A DNA stretch of 64,000 bases from Strigops habroptila (GCF_004027225.2 NC_044278.2:9300001-9364000), one strand, 5' to 3'; counted from the first letter of the stretch, positions 1 through 12,360 are shown. Notes: generated by a model not told the origin, from the sequence alone. Made by a program: numbers and translations.

Positions 1-155
1 TGTTCAAAATCTAATATTGAAATGATCTAAATATTTCAGTGAATGCAAAACAAGGAAGAAGGACAAGGCATAGATGCCACAGCCCAGCTAAAAAACTTGG
101 TTTCTCTGAGTGCTGACATCCAGGAACTCTTTCCACAGTGAGGGCTTACCATTTT
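1..155. other. Intergenic, left edge
   Basis: AT-rich unique-looking sequence before the first CR1 copy. I see no coding exon, RNA gene or repeat in it. Confidence 0.5.
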
Positions 156-583
156 AGATGGTGATCAGGGGCTGGAGCACCTCCCATATGAAGACAGGCT
201 GAGAAAGTTGGGGCTGTTCAGCCTGGAGAAGAGAAGTTGTGTGGAGACCTAAGAGCAGCTTCCAGTGTCTGAAGGGGGCTACAAGGATGCTGGAGAGGGA
301 CTCTTCATCAGGGACTGGAGTGATAGGACAAGGGGTGATGGGTTTAAACTGAAACAGGGCAAGTTCAGGTTAGATATAAGGAAGAAGTTCTTTACTGTGA
401 GGGTGGTGAGGCACTGGCACAGGTTGCCCAAAGAAGTGGTAAATGCTCCATCCCTGGCAATGTTCAAGGCCAGGCTGGACAGAGCCTTGGGTGACATGGT
501 CTAGTGTGAGGAGTCCCTGCCCATGGCAGGGGGTTGGAACTGGATGATCTTAAGGTCCTTTCCAACACAACCATTCTATGATT
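156..583 (+). mobile_element. CR1 LINE fragment, 3' end (copy 1)
   Basis: A 5'-truncated chicken-repeat-1 (CR1) non-LTR retrotransposon. It runs from the GGGGCTGGAGCACCTCC block through the degenerate end of the reverse-transcriptase ORF, where LPKEVVNAPSLA..FKARLDRAL is readable at 423-492. It then continues into the CR1 3' UTR (GGGGGTTGGAACTGGATGATC) and stops at the terminal ATTCTATGATT motif near 583. The reading frame is only a fragment and carries no host function. The terminal short repeat and absence of a poly(A) tail are typical of CR1 as opposed to mammalian LINEs. Confidence 0.93.
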
Positions 584-3294
584 AGTGTGATGCCTGTCAG
601 ACGTGTTTTAGAACTAGGTGTTAGCCTTCTGCTGACAGCCACCAACTGACCTGTTTATGCCATGTCTGGGCGGGAAATGACTGGGATTTCACAATAACAG
701 AAGTGACTCAGAAAGCAGCGAAAGTGAGAATGTGAAAAACCCATCCCAGTGTTCCAAGTGATAACCTGCTTTCTTGGCTGAACACGGTAGAGCTTTCGCC
801 TTCCAGGAAAAGAAACAGAGGTTTACAAGGAAGCTCTGGTTTTGTCACTTCTTTAGAAGACTTGAATTTGCTCTACTGGCACTGTCAGCAACCTTGAGAA
901 ACTGAAAACCTGAAACAAAGACAATGGTATTCAGAGCACTTTGCCTCCTTCCTTGGTGAATCTCTTAGTGGATGTGTCTGGCATTCTTTTCCTTGACACT
1001 TTTTATTAGATACTACTTCCCTAGGAATAAAGGCTCTTCCTCTGCTTCACGACCACGTCCATCTTCAGTGACAGCCTCAAAGCCATAAAGATGCAGTAAT
1101 TTCATTGAGAAACATGCACAAAAAGCCAAGGATCCTTTCACCATCACAGCCAGCCTGTATGCACCCACCTCAGGAGCACGGTTTACACAGCCATTATTCA
1201 CCTCTCTATCTCTCTGGCCTTTACTGGCCAGAACATTGACATATTGCCAGTGGCTCTGGACAGCAATGAGACTGCTTCAGAGCTCAAAGACTCTTTGGAT
1301 AAGGATGTTGGCTCTATCCTACATCTGTTTTGGAGATGGAAAATTAAATTTTCACTGATGGTCAGTTGTTATCCCTTCCATTAAGTTATTGCTAGGGCTT
1401 GGAATATGGTTTTGTTTGGCCATATTTCCCCCTCCTCCTCCTCCTCCTCCTTCAAATTTCATGCCTTGTTTCACTATCCTTCTTTTCAATCAGCTTTTTA
1501 GTGGTTATCTGGGACTCTGAGGACATGCCCACACAGACCTCTCAGTGGAAAGGAAGCTGTCCACCACATGACAACCACATAATACAAACTGTTTATACTG
1601 TTCCAGTTCCCCAGAAATCCATTTGACTTCCATCTGTTCATATTTGGCCACATAATGCTTAAAATCTAGCAAAATCTTGACCAGTACTCTGGGCAAAAGT
1701 GTGCGAGGCTGCCAAAATTTGAGCCTGGCTTCAGAAATGACACATTTCCTTCTCCCACAACTGCTTTTTCATTACACAGCAGGTGTTGGGCAAAACCAGT
1801 TCCTTACTGCTGCCCAAAAAGCTGTGTGAAAGGTTCCACGTCACTTTGATTCACTTCAAGGAAATCTCCATGCAGAGTTTTTGATGGCTTTACTCCATTG
1901 CATGAGAACTTGCCTGGGGTTTGCATTGTTGGCACTGTTGGCTTTAGCATATTTTATAGGGTGTTTTTTTAGTACAACCAGGCAATAGTAGCTCTCTTAA
2001 TAAGTGTTTTGACCAAAGAAACTGTGAGATGCCAAACTTAATTCAATTTAAACTTCAGCTTCCAATGGGAAATCACCCCACAAGTAGTGGGAAGTACGTC
2101 TTCCATGTCTAATTGCCAACATATATCTCACGGGCTCCATTCACACTGCCCCTGTGGCACCGTCTAGTTACAGGCCTGATTCTGACATGGATCATCACGC
2201 TGACTGGTGTGCTCCACACTCAAAGAAGCCTTCCTGGGTTGGATACTCATTCATTCTTAGCTCTGACCAGCCAACCCCAAGTGATTTATTATCTCCTTTG
2301 ATGCTGCTGAAGCTTAGGTAAGCTAATGCTGTGTATCTTACCCACTCTGTGGGTAACACCTTCCTTGCAGATGCTCACAGGATGTATCTGGCAGAGGGTT
2401 AGCAGGATCAGAGTCTGGCTGTGAAGACTTTCTGGGGTGAAAGGTGGTCAGTGGATGTACATTATACCTTGTTTCCCTGCCATGCGAACTGGCACTCTTC
2501 CCGCAGGCCGGCTGGTGGCACTGTTCATCAGTGCAGCAGCACATGCTGCTCTTTCCTTTCAGAGAGAAGGGCAGTGATCTCCAGCCTGGAAAAACGCTCC
2601 CTCTTTGCCAGAATTAAACCACCAATTATGCTTTTCTCTTTGCCAGCTTAACAGAACACGGAATTTCACTCTGCAGACACACGGCTCTGTTCCTCCACTT
2701 ATTCTTTTCCTGTATATTTATTGCCCTTCTTTAGAAGGGTTTCATTCCCAAGTGCTCCAGTGTGTTCTTGTTCCTCAGCTATGGCCAAACCCCAGCCCAC
2801 CTACGGGTTCTCTGGCCAGTGTGCAGTTACACATGGACAGGAATTGTTTTGTGGCTGAGTCCCCCAGAATAGATTGAAATAGTGAGTCTGCCACCACTCT
2901 TGCCAGGTATTCCTATTTGAGGCCTCATCCTTTCCTTTGTTTCTAAAAGATGGGGCTCTGCCTCTGTGCTGTGCCCCCCAACCTGTGACTAGAGATATAA
3001 AGAAGAGGAGGATATGACAAACCTCTAAGATAAGGTCCACAGGGGGCTGCAGGGTTTCGGGTATGCAAAAAGGAAAGCTCATGGTATGCAGTAGGTTCTA
3101 GCCCTCCAACTTAGGGGCATGTCAGACAAAAGATATTCTTTTTCCCCTCTCTAGTCCTCTTGGCCTGCACAGATGAAATCTACCTTATTTTTTCCCTTTC
3201 AATCTACCTAGGAAATACTTCTGGTATGTGGAGCTTCTGTTGTTTTGGGGTTTTTTAAACCATATTCTTTAAATTTGCTAAAACCAAAGAAAAG
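584..3294. other. Intergenic stretch without recognised gene
   Basis: About 2.7 kb between two CR1 copies. It holds only short chance reading frames below 95 codons and one CCT microsatellite at 1428-1452. I found no homology I can name and no exon bounded by splice signals in a convincing frame. Confidence 0.5.
1428..1452 (+). repeat. (CCT)n microsatellite
   Basis: About eight uninterrupted CCT trinucleotide units, a simple sequence repeat in intergenic DNA. Confidence 0.9.
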
Positions 3295-3631
3295 CCTGCC
3301 AGTATCTGAAGGGGCCTACAAGGGTGCTGGGGAGGGACTCTTCATCAGGGACTGTAGCCATAGGACAAGTGGTGATGGGATCAAATTGAAACAAGGGAAG
3401 GTCAGGTTAGATATAAGGAAGAAGTGCTTTACTGTGAGAGTGCTGAGGTGCTGGCACAGGTTGCCCAAAGAAGTGGTAAATGCTCCATCCCTGGCAGCGT
3501 TCAAGGCCAGGTTGGACAGAGCCTTGGTTGACATGGTCTAGTGTGAAGGGTCCCGGCCCACGGCAGGGGGTTGGAACTGGATGATCTTAAGGTCCTTTTC
3601 TATCCAAACCATTCTGTGATTCTATGATTCT
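3295..3631 (+). mobile_element. CR1 LINE fragment, 3' end (copy 2)
   Basis: A CR1 copy of the same subfamily as copy 1 and more strongly 5'-truncated. It begins near the CCAGTATCTGAAGG block and runs through the RLPKEVVNAPSLAAFKARLD reading-frame remnant (about 3457-3520). It ends in the perfect tail ATTCTGTGATTCTATGATTC at about 3611-3631. It is immobile and non-coding. Confidence 0.93.
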
Positions 3632-6600
3632 ACCTGCTTTGAAATGCAAGTGAGATTTCAACTGAATCCTGAACTAGGTTTTGCAACTGAAGTTTTTCTA
3701 GTGTTTCTTACCCACCACCATTTCTTTTTATTTGGGCAGAAATCATGTATTTTGGATAGCTGATTCCATAAAGGGCTCAGTAGCTTTATGCAAGCTGCTA
3801 TGCAAAATAAATGTCATGCTGTTTCTTCAGCTGTGCAGTACTACGCATTTTCCCTTTCTAAATAGCAACCACCCCAAAAGGGAAGGAAGGTGTTCTTTTG
3901 TACTCGTGTCCCTCTGGCCTCTCTCTTCCTCTAAACAAAGATTTCTGCAGCAGAAGAGCTGAAACGTGGCTCCTTGTGCATATCTGTCACTGCATGTTTA
4001 CTTAAACTCAAGATGTGTGCTGCTAGATTGAGGTCAGTGGCACAGAGCAAGATCACAGAGAGTTCACATTGGATGTACAAGCAATTTCCTCGGGTAGCAC
4101 CTATGAAGTCGCATCCAGTCTCAGTGAGAAACTTTCCACCCCATGCTGGAGGCTCCAGCTGATGCCACCTAACAGTGGGCAGTAATTCAGAATGATGTTT
4201 TACTTGTGCTGGCTCAGCTCATACTTGTGTTTCTTACTTGACAAAGCGCTGCCCCTGATTCTCAAAGCATTGTGCAGATAAACTCTGTCTTTGGTGAGGA
4301 ATCTCTGTGGCCTGTAACTTAAGAAGGATCTTTTCATGCTACTCAGGAAATAAATAGTGAAAAATCCTGGAAGAATCAGGGTTTATGCACATGTCACAGA
4401 CAAAAATTACCTGGATATGTCATTGTGTGTTGGGAAAGGTGGAGTCTGCATGTTGGGGGAAGAAAGAAGACTGGTTTCCAAGGTAATGGAGAAAATCTAC
4501 AGTAAATTCAACCTTATATCTTAACAAAAGTATGTGTGTATGTATGTGTCTCCAAAAAAGGCAGAATCTGGCCCACAAAGATGATCCTTGGGAAAATATA
4601 AGGATAAGTAGATGGATTTATTTAAAAATGAGTGAATGTAGAAAGCTTTTAAGCAAAGAAATAACTTCAAAGTGTAACTTATATGTCGAGTTGGATGATA
4701 ACTTCCATCACTTTACACTAGAGGATCCTAGAAAAGAGAACATAGATCTTTCTTTAGCTCATTTGACTGGATACTACATAGATCATGCACTGTGATCAGC
4801 AAATCCAAACATAAGACACAAATCCTAAAGGATTTGTTATAAGAAGGGATAATGCCCACATTCCAGAAGTACCTCTGCTAAGTAGATCCAAGATAACTTC
4901 TGTTCCATGCAACCGTGACCAAAAAATCCATCTCTCCCTGGTTTTCTGCCCAACTCTTGCTTTTCAGCATGAAAAATACAAGCCTGAGGAATGCAGTAGC
5001 AGGATTAGTAGAATCACATCTGAGTATTTCCTCTAAAAAGCAGAGCTCTGTACCATTTTGAATTCCCTGCATGAATGAGTCAGTGTGTGTTTTCCATGCT
5101 GGACTCGACCATCCACCCATCTTGGCCCTGGTCAGATGGCACTGCATTTGTGAGAAGACATCTAGAACCTTCTCAAAACCTGATGAGGAGAAAGACTGTT
5201 TGGATCCTCATGTTTCAAGCAGGAAGAGAATATTCCTGCTTGCACTTTCTAGCATTTTCCTAAATGTTTCTTCAAAGGATAAGAACAACCCCCTCAATGA
5301 GCTGTTTGAAAAAATGTTAAGTCATGTTCCTGTTGGAAAAAGCAAGCCAAAAGAGAGTTAAGGATCATTTTTGTAGGCCAGATGTGACCCTCAGCCCATC
5401 TTCAGTGTATTCCTCCTTTGCTGATACTCTGTGCAACAGTTTGACCTAGTTGGGTGCAAGTGGGCCTCACTGTTGGGTCTGGCAGGTATCTACACCAGCT
5501 AGGTCTGGACAGGGTGTAGGTGCTGGTCCTCTCTGAGGTTTGTCTAAGTCCTTAGTTTAGATGTCTTAGCAATCTATCTCCTTTGCATAGGGTGTTGAAA
5601 CAAGTCCTGCTGCTCTAGACCATGAAACTAGTATTTAGAAATCCTCTAAATCTTCTTGAGCAGCAGGTGGGGTAGCATAGTAGGAGAAGAAATACAGACT
5701 GAACAGAGTTTCTTGGTTGCCTTCAAGGAAGTCCAGTTAAAGACCTTTGCAAAAGGCCCTTTTCCCTTGTTAACACTGAGTTTCCGTAGCCTTTCAGGCA
5801 GGGCAGCATCTCCCCTTGTCCTCTTCCCCCTGTGGCACAGGTAAAACCTTGCTCCGTGCACGCAGTCTCTCCCCTGCACCAGATGCATGGCCAGCATAAA
5901 CTCTACCCTGTTGCCTTTAGTTGCATTTCCCCACCTCTGAGCAGGGAGGAAGCAAACTCTGTTGTGATAGCTGAGCCATGGGAGGCATCAGCAGCCAGCG
6001 AGGCTGAGAGGGAGGCTTTCAGCAGGCTGTCAGATGCTTTCCAGGGCAGGGCCAGTGCCTGGAATGCAGCAGAGTACCCAGGCCTTGGGCAAGTTTAGAC
6101 ACATGTTGATGCATAACACAAGATGGAGCCTATCACTTGATATCAGCCTCTTCCAGGGTTGGGTAAGCATGTACATGCAAAACAGGAGGTAGTGTAACTA
6201 CTGAATTGGACTGATAGGGAAACGCTTCTTTGAATTCCTGGATAACTGTTCCATTGCAAAGTCATTCCATGTTGTGTGGATGCCGAGTAGGGGGCAAGCA
6301 CCACAAATAAAACCCTGGCATTAGTTTGGAAAAAGGGAATGAGGGGAAATCAAAGCGAAAAAAATAAAAGATCCAATCTACAGAAGCCGCAATAATGCAA
6401 CACAGAAACTATCTGATAGGAATAACTTCAGCATCTTCTGCATTTGTTCCCTTTGTCGGGTGGTTCTTGAGTAGTTCAAAGACTGGAATCTAGGAGGTCC
6501 AGATTTTCTTCATGCATTCCCAGGTGCTGGTTCATTGAAATCTTAACTATTTTTAAAGGGCAAGACAACTTAATGGTGAAGTGAAAAGAGAGCAACATTT

Positions 6601-7261
6601 GAGTCCAGGAAAGGTGACTTGCACGGCACGCAGAACTCTGCCTATTCCCTTCCCAGCTGCCCAGAGCATGGGTGTAAGGAATTAAGTGCCCAGGGCAGGC
6701 TTTGGGCAGCCTGTTACAGGCTTCAGACAAACTAGGCCCTTCTTCCCGGGGGACAAGAAGGTCCTTCCTCATTGGTGACCTACTGCAACCAGGGGTAAAG
6801 TGAGCTGCAGGCTATGGGTGGTGTTGCTGCAGGTGTTATAGCACCTAGCAATACATTTAACCTTGGAGAAAACCAAAGAACATGGTTATCCTGGATGGGG
6901 GAGCTCAAAGGGACTGGTCTTTCTGCTGGAGGAGAGTGTGGTGGCCTAAGGACAAGTGAGGGGCAAGGCTGGGTGGAGGAGAGCTTGTAGGGCTGGAAGG
7001 GCTCGGGAGATGGGCACCCGAGAGTGGGGCGATGGGTAGGTCTGGGGCAGATGTGAGGGAACCTGCACGCGAGCTGAGATGTGGAGGAGACAGAACTGCA
7101 GCGAGAGGTTCAAAGGGTTAAATCAGGCCTCAAAGGGGTGAGCAGCAGGTCCAGATGTGGGTCCCCACCAGGTATGGCTGCAGCAAGGGCCAGCTGGGAG
7201 ATGCCAGTGTTGTAGCTGGCAGTGATGTAGCTACTGCTACATCAGTAGGAAGAGCAGATGG
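3632..7261. other. Intergenic stretch without recognised gene
   Basis: About 3.6 kb upstream of VANGL1. The longest open frames are below 100 codons, for example 4532-4795 and 5071-5361. They have no recognisable domain and no splice context. Distal promoter elements could be here, but nothing in the sequence lets me point to one. Confidence 0.45.
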
Positions 7262-7942
7262 AAACTGCTCATGGAAAAGGACCTGGGGGTGCTGACTGAT
7301 GGAGCTGAACATGAGCAGCTTGTGCCCAGGCAGCCAAGAAGGCACCAGCATCCTGGCCTGTTGCAGCAATAGCATGGCCAGCAGGGCCAGGGCAGTGATT
7401 GTCTCCCTGTGCTGGGCACTGGTGAGGCTGCACCTCGAATCCTGTGTCAGTTCTGGGCCCCTCACTGCAAGAGAGACATTGAGGTGCTGGAGCGGGGCCA
7501 GAGAAGGGCAATGGAGCTGGTGCAGGGCCTGGAGCACAAGTGTGATGAGGAACGGCTGAGGAACCTGGGGGGGTTTAGTCTGGAGAAGAGAAGGCTCAGG
7601 GGGGACCTTATCGCTCTCTACAACTGCCTGAAAGGAAGATGCAGCAAGGTGGGGTCGGTCTCTTCTCCCACGGAACAAGTGACAGCACAAGAGGAAACAG
7701 CCTCAAGCTGCACCAGGGGAGGTTTAGATGGAGCTGAGGAACAATTCCTTCCCCAGAGGGTGCTCAGGCATTGGAACAGGCTGCCCAGGGCAGTGCTGGA
7801 GTCACCGTCCCTGCAAGTGTTCACACGCCGTGTAGACGAGGCCCTCAGTGCCAGGGGTTAGTGGTGGCCTTGGCAGTGCTGGGGAACGGTTGGACTTGAT
7901 GGTCTTAAAGGTGCTTTCGAGCCGAGCTGACTCTATGACTCC
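7262..7942 (+). mobile_element. CR1 LINE fragment abutting the VANGL1 promoter (copy 3)
   Basis: A longer CR1 fragment of a second subfamily. It includes the conserved blocks GAAAAGGACCTGGGGGTGCT (from about 7274), GGGCCCCTCACTGCAAGAGA, GAGCGGGGCCAGAGAAGGGC and GGCATTGGAACAGGCTGCCC. It ends in a degenerate tail (CTCTATGACTCC) at about 7942, and CpG-island sequence follows with no gap. Frames at 7409-7861 (+) and 7130-7690 (-) are LINE remnants or shadows, not genes. It is near-identical over long runs to copy 5 at 11.6-12.4 kb, in the same orientation. Confidence 0.93.
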
Positions 7943-8560
7943 ACGCCAGGGCCCGGCGGCGCCAGGCGGGGCAGTGGCGGGGCCGGGGGTCCCCGCGGGA
8001 GGGCGGCCGCCGCTCGGGCAGCGAAGCCTCGCCCGGAGGCGGTGGCTGCAGCGGGGGAGGGCCGGGGCGGGGCGGTGCCGGGCACAGGAAGCGGAAAGCG
8101 GCGGCAGCAGCAGTAGCGACGGCGGCTGCCGCCGGGGGATGGTGGCGGGGAGCGGCGCGGCACGGCGGGGCGGTGCCGGGAGCGGCATGGGGCGGCCGCG
8201 GGAGGGAGGTGAGTCCGTCCGTGGGTCCGTGTGTATGTGCGGGGCCGGTGCGGGGTCGCCGCTCGCCACCTCGCCCTCCCGCCGCCGCTCTGCCCCTGCG
8301 TGCCCGCGGCGGTGGGGCAGCCGGTTCGGTTCCCGCGGCCGGCCGAGGCCCGGAGGTCCCGGCGGGCTCCGGTGGTGCCGGCTGCGGGGGGAGCCCGCTG
8401 CGGCCCCGCTGGGTGCTGGTTGCCGTGGCTGGGCGGAGGGGGAAGGCGGCCGCCGCCGGGGCCTCCCTGCTGCCGGCCGGGGCTCCGCGGGGCGGCGGGT
8501 CCCGGCTCCGATGGGAGATCTGAGCTCGGTTCAATGCCGAGGAGGGCCGTAGGTGTAGCC
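7943..8560 (+). promoter_or_regulatory. VANGL1: CpG-island promoter of VANGL1
   Basis: A sharply bounded block of very GC-rich, CpG-rich DNA in otherwise AT-balanced sequence. It contains GC-box matches, for example GGGGCGGGGC at 8064-8073, and GGAA-type ETS cores around 8086-8094. No TATA box is evident, which fits a housekeeping-type TATA-less promoter with dispersed start sites. It lies upstream of a good splice donor at 8209 and of the VANGL1 coding exons on the same strand, so it is inferred to be the VANGL1 promoter. The long open frames on both strands here reflect the lack of AT-rich stop codons and are not coding. Confidence 0.8.
8000..8208 (+). other. VANGL1: VANGL1 non-coding exon 1 (5' end approximate)
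   Basis: The CpG island contains a strong donor, GGGAG|GTGAGT, with GT at 8209-8210. This sets the exon 1 end at 8208. The transcription start is not readable from sequence; 8000 is a placeholder inside the island. The exon carries two in-frame upstream ATGs (8139 and 8187) and no VANGL coding sequence. VANGL family genes commonly start translation in exon 2, which is what the downstream exon shows. Confidence 0.65.
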
Positions 8561-10373
8561 CCTCGGGGAGGGCAGCACTTGCTCTGCCAAGCAAGAACCG
8601 CTGTGCTCTTAATGTGCCAGCACGGGTATAACTCACGCTGGTGTGAAGGTTCTGCTGATGCCTCGTGTGCCCAGGCCATATAAACCAAGCTGCTTTATGG
8701 CTGGGCTCACCCCGCTGGACAGCAAGAGGGTGCAGAAGCGACCAGGCGAGGGGAAGACGTTCTCCTCTGCTTAGAAGCTGTTTGGGTCGCTGAAGTGATG
8801 CCCAAGTCCCGGGCTCACAGGACAACATGGTTGTTTCCATTCAATAAGTTAGGCTCTGGGAAGCTCACATGGATAAATGTGCTGGAGAGGAGAGTCTCCT
8901 TCTGCGCCTTGACAGTGCTGGCCTGGGTTGCATACCTGAACGCTTTTGAGTGCGCCCAACAGAGGGCAAAGCTATTGCTTTAGCTGTTCTGTTCCAGTAG
9001 TGGCATGCTTTGGACTGCCGCTGTGAAACAATGTTTGCTGATTGAGAAGACTGTGAGGGTTGTAAAATAACTCTTATGCCAAGGGCTAAACTCTTTCATA
9101 GGCTTGCAGGGTCTGTGAAAGCGTAAGTGGCTTGATAGCAGGGGTTTTGGTCTGGGGAGGCAGACTTAGTGATTCTGTGACTGTCTGAAGCAGTGGGGTT
9201 TTTTTGACCCAGGGTTTGTCAGTAACAAACTGCCCACAAGATCTTTGCAGCTATAGAGAGGTAAGAAATCAAGCTGTACTGGCTGGAAAAGCAGATTAGG
9301 ATGTTGTGGAGTGTATTTTGTGATATCATTGTCTGTGATATCATCACTGGGGCATCCCAATTTTGAGGAGGAGAGTTGCGGAGGAGACAGCTTCAGCAGT
9401 GCTTTGCCGTCTTTGAACAGCTTCATTTTGACCATGCTTGGTTCTTTTCCCCTGCTGGGGTTTGGCTACATACCTGGCCACAACTATGGGACCGGTGTTG
9501 GCTCTGTGATCATTTCACTTGTTCATTTTGAGAAATAAATGTGAATATCAGAGTCTTGCAAAAAGCCTCCCTTAAGAATGAGCTGAAACTTTGGAATGAT
9601 ACCAGCCTGTGTCAGAACCACCCAGGCAAGCGTCTCACTGCCCGTGGTCACTGGCCGACAGTTCCCTGTGGCTGCTGCTGGCCTTTTGGTTGTGGTTAGT
9701 TGTGGCAGTGTTCTTGGGGGCCCTTATGTTATGGGTTTGTGCATCTTGCTGTCACTGGGAGGCCAGGATGCTGTACTGGGAAATGCTACCCAGATGACAG
9801 CAGTTGTCCTCGCAAAACTGCCTTTATCTCAGAATTACCTGATTTGGGACAAATTAAACCCAGTGGTTACTTCCTCAGGGGTCAGCACCCTTGCCCTGTC
9901 TCTTTGCAAGGTCAGGCTGGCGTTGGCTTTGTACAGGGTTGCACAGGAGGGAGATAGAGGGAGACTCCCACTGCGTTGTGTACTGGGGGTTTGGTCAGGG
10001 TCGGTAGACTTTCTCCCTTTTAAATTCAAATAGAAAAAGCAGGAAGACATGGAGTATCTTAAAGGAGGGACTGCGCTTCCAGTAGAGAAACCTTTTGCAG
10101 TTTATAGCCTTTAATACTGTCTCAGTGCTACGGCTAAAAGTAAACTCTGACAATAAGGTACAGGTACTACCTGCTTGGATAGGCAGAGTCTGAAGAGACT
10201 TGTAAGAGTCCTTCCCCTGTTTGTTTCAGTAAGGCTGTAGGGCTTTAAATGTCAGTATGGAAAGCTGTGTTCCTGTGCGCAGTCCCAGGTGATCCAGTGT
10301 CATGAGGGTGAAGCCCTTCTACCATGTTGCATGGCTCTGGGGTTAAGAAGGTGTAGCAACACAGGAGAGAGAG

Positions 10374-10611
10374 AATCACAGAATCAGCCAGGTTGGAAAA
10401 GACCTTTAAGATCATCAAGTCCAACCGTTCCCCAGCACTGCCAAGGCCACCACTAACCCATGGCACTGAGGGCCTCGGCTACACGGTGTGTGAACACTTG
10501 CAGGGACGGTGACTCCAGCACTGCCCTGGGCAGCCTGTTCCAATGCCTGAGCACCCTTTGGGGAAGGAATTGTTCCTCATCTCCATCTAACCCTCCCCTG
10601 GTACAGCTTGA
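10374..10611 (-). mobile_element. CR1 LINE fragment, inverted (copy 4)
   Basis: The reverse complement of the CR1 3' region. It begins with the tail complement (AATCACAGAATCAGCCAGG), then the CCAACCGTTCCCCAGCACTG block, then the GGCAGCCTGTTCCAATGCC block, ending near CAGCTTGAG. It belongs to the same subfamily as copies 3 and 5 and lies between them in the opposite orientation. Confidence 0.92.
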
Positions 10612-11589
10612 GATGTATAAGAGAAGCAGCACAAGCTTTCATCAGTCTGGCAGGATGGCAGCTGAGGTATGATTTACATGATAGACTTGAGTGCTGGTTG
10701 TGCTTCAGAAACTTGGATGGTGCGAATGTGGTTCTTGGAGTGGGGAAGGGCCATCCTCCAGAGAGATGTTTCACCTAAGGGTCCCACACAGAGAACTTCT
10801 CATCTTTTGGCTGTGTGACAGGGAGGGAAGGGGCTGGGGCTTACTGCTTAGAAACACCGTTTGCTTGGGTGGTGGTTTTGGCTGGGCATTTATTTCTGTT
10901 GTCAACTGAAACAGCCCTGCTGTTCTCAGACCTATGGTGTTGCATGCTCTGATTAAACAGATTGCTTCAAGAAACCCAAGTGACTTTTCCTTTTGAAATA
11001 TCCACATCATGGACTAATGGTTTTCAGCCTAAAGGCTGAGAATTCCTGGGGGTCTACAAAACTGAGAAGCCTCTGAGAAGCAAAAGAAAAAGAGAACCTT
11101 GTGCTAGAGGGCTTGAATTTGCAGACTACTAAACATTCTTTTAGGATGAGGGGTTTGCAAATCAAGAGCCACTCCTGTAGGGTGAAAGCCCTGGCTTATA
11201 GAGATGTATCGAAGGCCAAAATTAGCCTATTTAGTGTCATGCAAATAGAAATAGAAAGCTTTAGGAAAAACCTTGTTTCCCAAAGCTCGTTGGCTGTTAA
11301 AACCGAAAGCCTTGGCTCTGTGAGTAGAGGGTGAACTTAGGTGCTTCCAGATCAAATTGCTGGACTAGGGCCTGCTCAGGAAATTCAAAAGCAAAAGGTT
11401 CCTGTGGCGTTGCTCATAGGTTTTACTACACCCGCAGTTGAACATGGTAAGTTGCATAATTCCTCGTTTTTCTGAAGTGAATAATAGGAATACACTGCAG
11501 GGGAGTTAATGCCAGAGTTGGAAGGTTTCCTCACTGCTCAGCCATTCTTTAATTGGTTTTACTCTTGGACCCTAATGCTATTTAATAGT

Positions 11590-12360
11590 ATGAAGTTCAA
11601 TAAGGCAAAGTGCTGGCTCCTGCTCTTGGGCCACAACACCCCCATGCACTGCTCCAGGCTTGGGGAAGAGTGGCTGGAAAGCTGCTCATGGAAAAGGACC
11701 TGAAGGTGCTGATTGACGGAGCTGAACACGAGCAGCTTGTGCCCAGGCAGCCAAGAAGCCACCAGCATCCTGGCCTGTATCAGCACCAGTGCGGCAGCAG
11801 GGCCAGGGCAGGGATTGTCCCCCTGTACAGAGCACTGGTGAGGCTGCACCTTGAATCCTTTGTTCAGTTCTGGGCCCCTCACTGCAAGAGAGACATTGAG
11901 GGGCTGGAGCGGGGCCAGAGAAGGGCAATGGAGCTGGTGCAGGGCCTGGAGCACAAGTGTGATGAGGAACGGCTGAGGGACATGAGGGGGTTTAGATGGC
12001 GAAGAGAAGGCTCAGGGGGGACCTGATCGCTCTCTGCAACTGCCTGACAGGAGGTTGCAGTGAGGTGGGGTCGGTCTCTTCTCCCACGGAACAAGTGATG
12101 GGACAAGAGGAAACAGCCTCAAGCTGCGCCAGGGGAGGTTTAGGTGGAGCTGAGGAACAATTCCTTCCCCAGAGGGTGCTCAGGCATTGGAACAGGCTGC
12201 CCAGGGCAGTGCTGGAGTCACCGTCCCTGCAAGTGTTCACACACCGTGTAGCCGAGGCCCTCAGTGCCATGGGTTAGTGGTGGCCTTGGCAGTGCTGGGG
12301 AATGGTTGGACTTGATGATCTTAAAGCTCTTTTCCAACCAAGTTGATTCTATGATTCTAT
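11590..12360 (+). mobile_element. CR1 LINE fragment (copy 5)
   Basis: The longest CR1 fragment in the window. It starts near AAGTTCAATAAGGCAAAGTG, passes through TGGGCCACAACACCCCCATG and AAAAGGACCTGAAGGTGCTG, and continues into the same blocks as copy 3. It ends in a perfect GATTCTATGATTCTAT tail at 12345-12360. Broken reverse-transcriptase remnants remain but no intact ORF. Confidence 0.93.

Noticed and set aside
265-504. Repeated small proteins with RLPKEVVNAPSLA-type sequence (here and at 3245-3541, 18648-18944, 31825-32247)
   Set aside because: They are remnants of the CR1 reverse-transcriptase ORF end, flanked by CR1 3' sequence, not host genes.
4532-4795. 87-codon open frame upstream of VANGL1
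   Set aside because: No recognised domain, promoter or splice signals; its length is ordinary for AT-rich intergenic DNA.
7905-8840. Long open frames of 150-311 codons on both strands across the GC-rich block
   Set aside because: They are proline/arginine/glycine-rich frames present in several frames at once, as expected in a CpG island with few AT-rich stops. No family motif is present.
11430-11460. Possible 9-base exon before a GTAAGTTG donor in intron 1
   Set aside because: The upstream acceptor is weak, the exon would be too short to test by eye, and there is no coding frame to support it.
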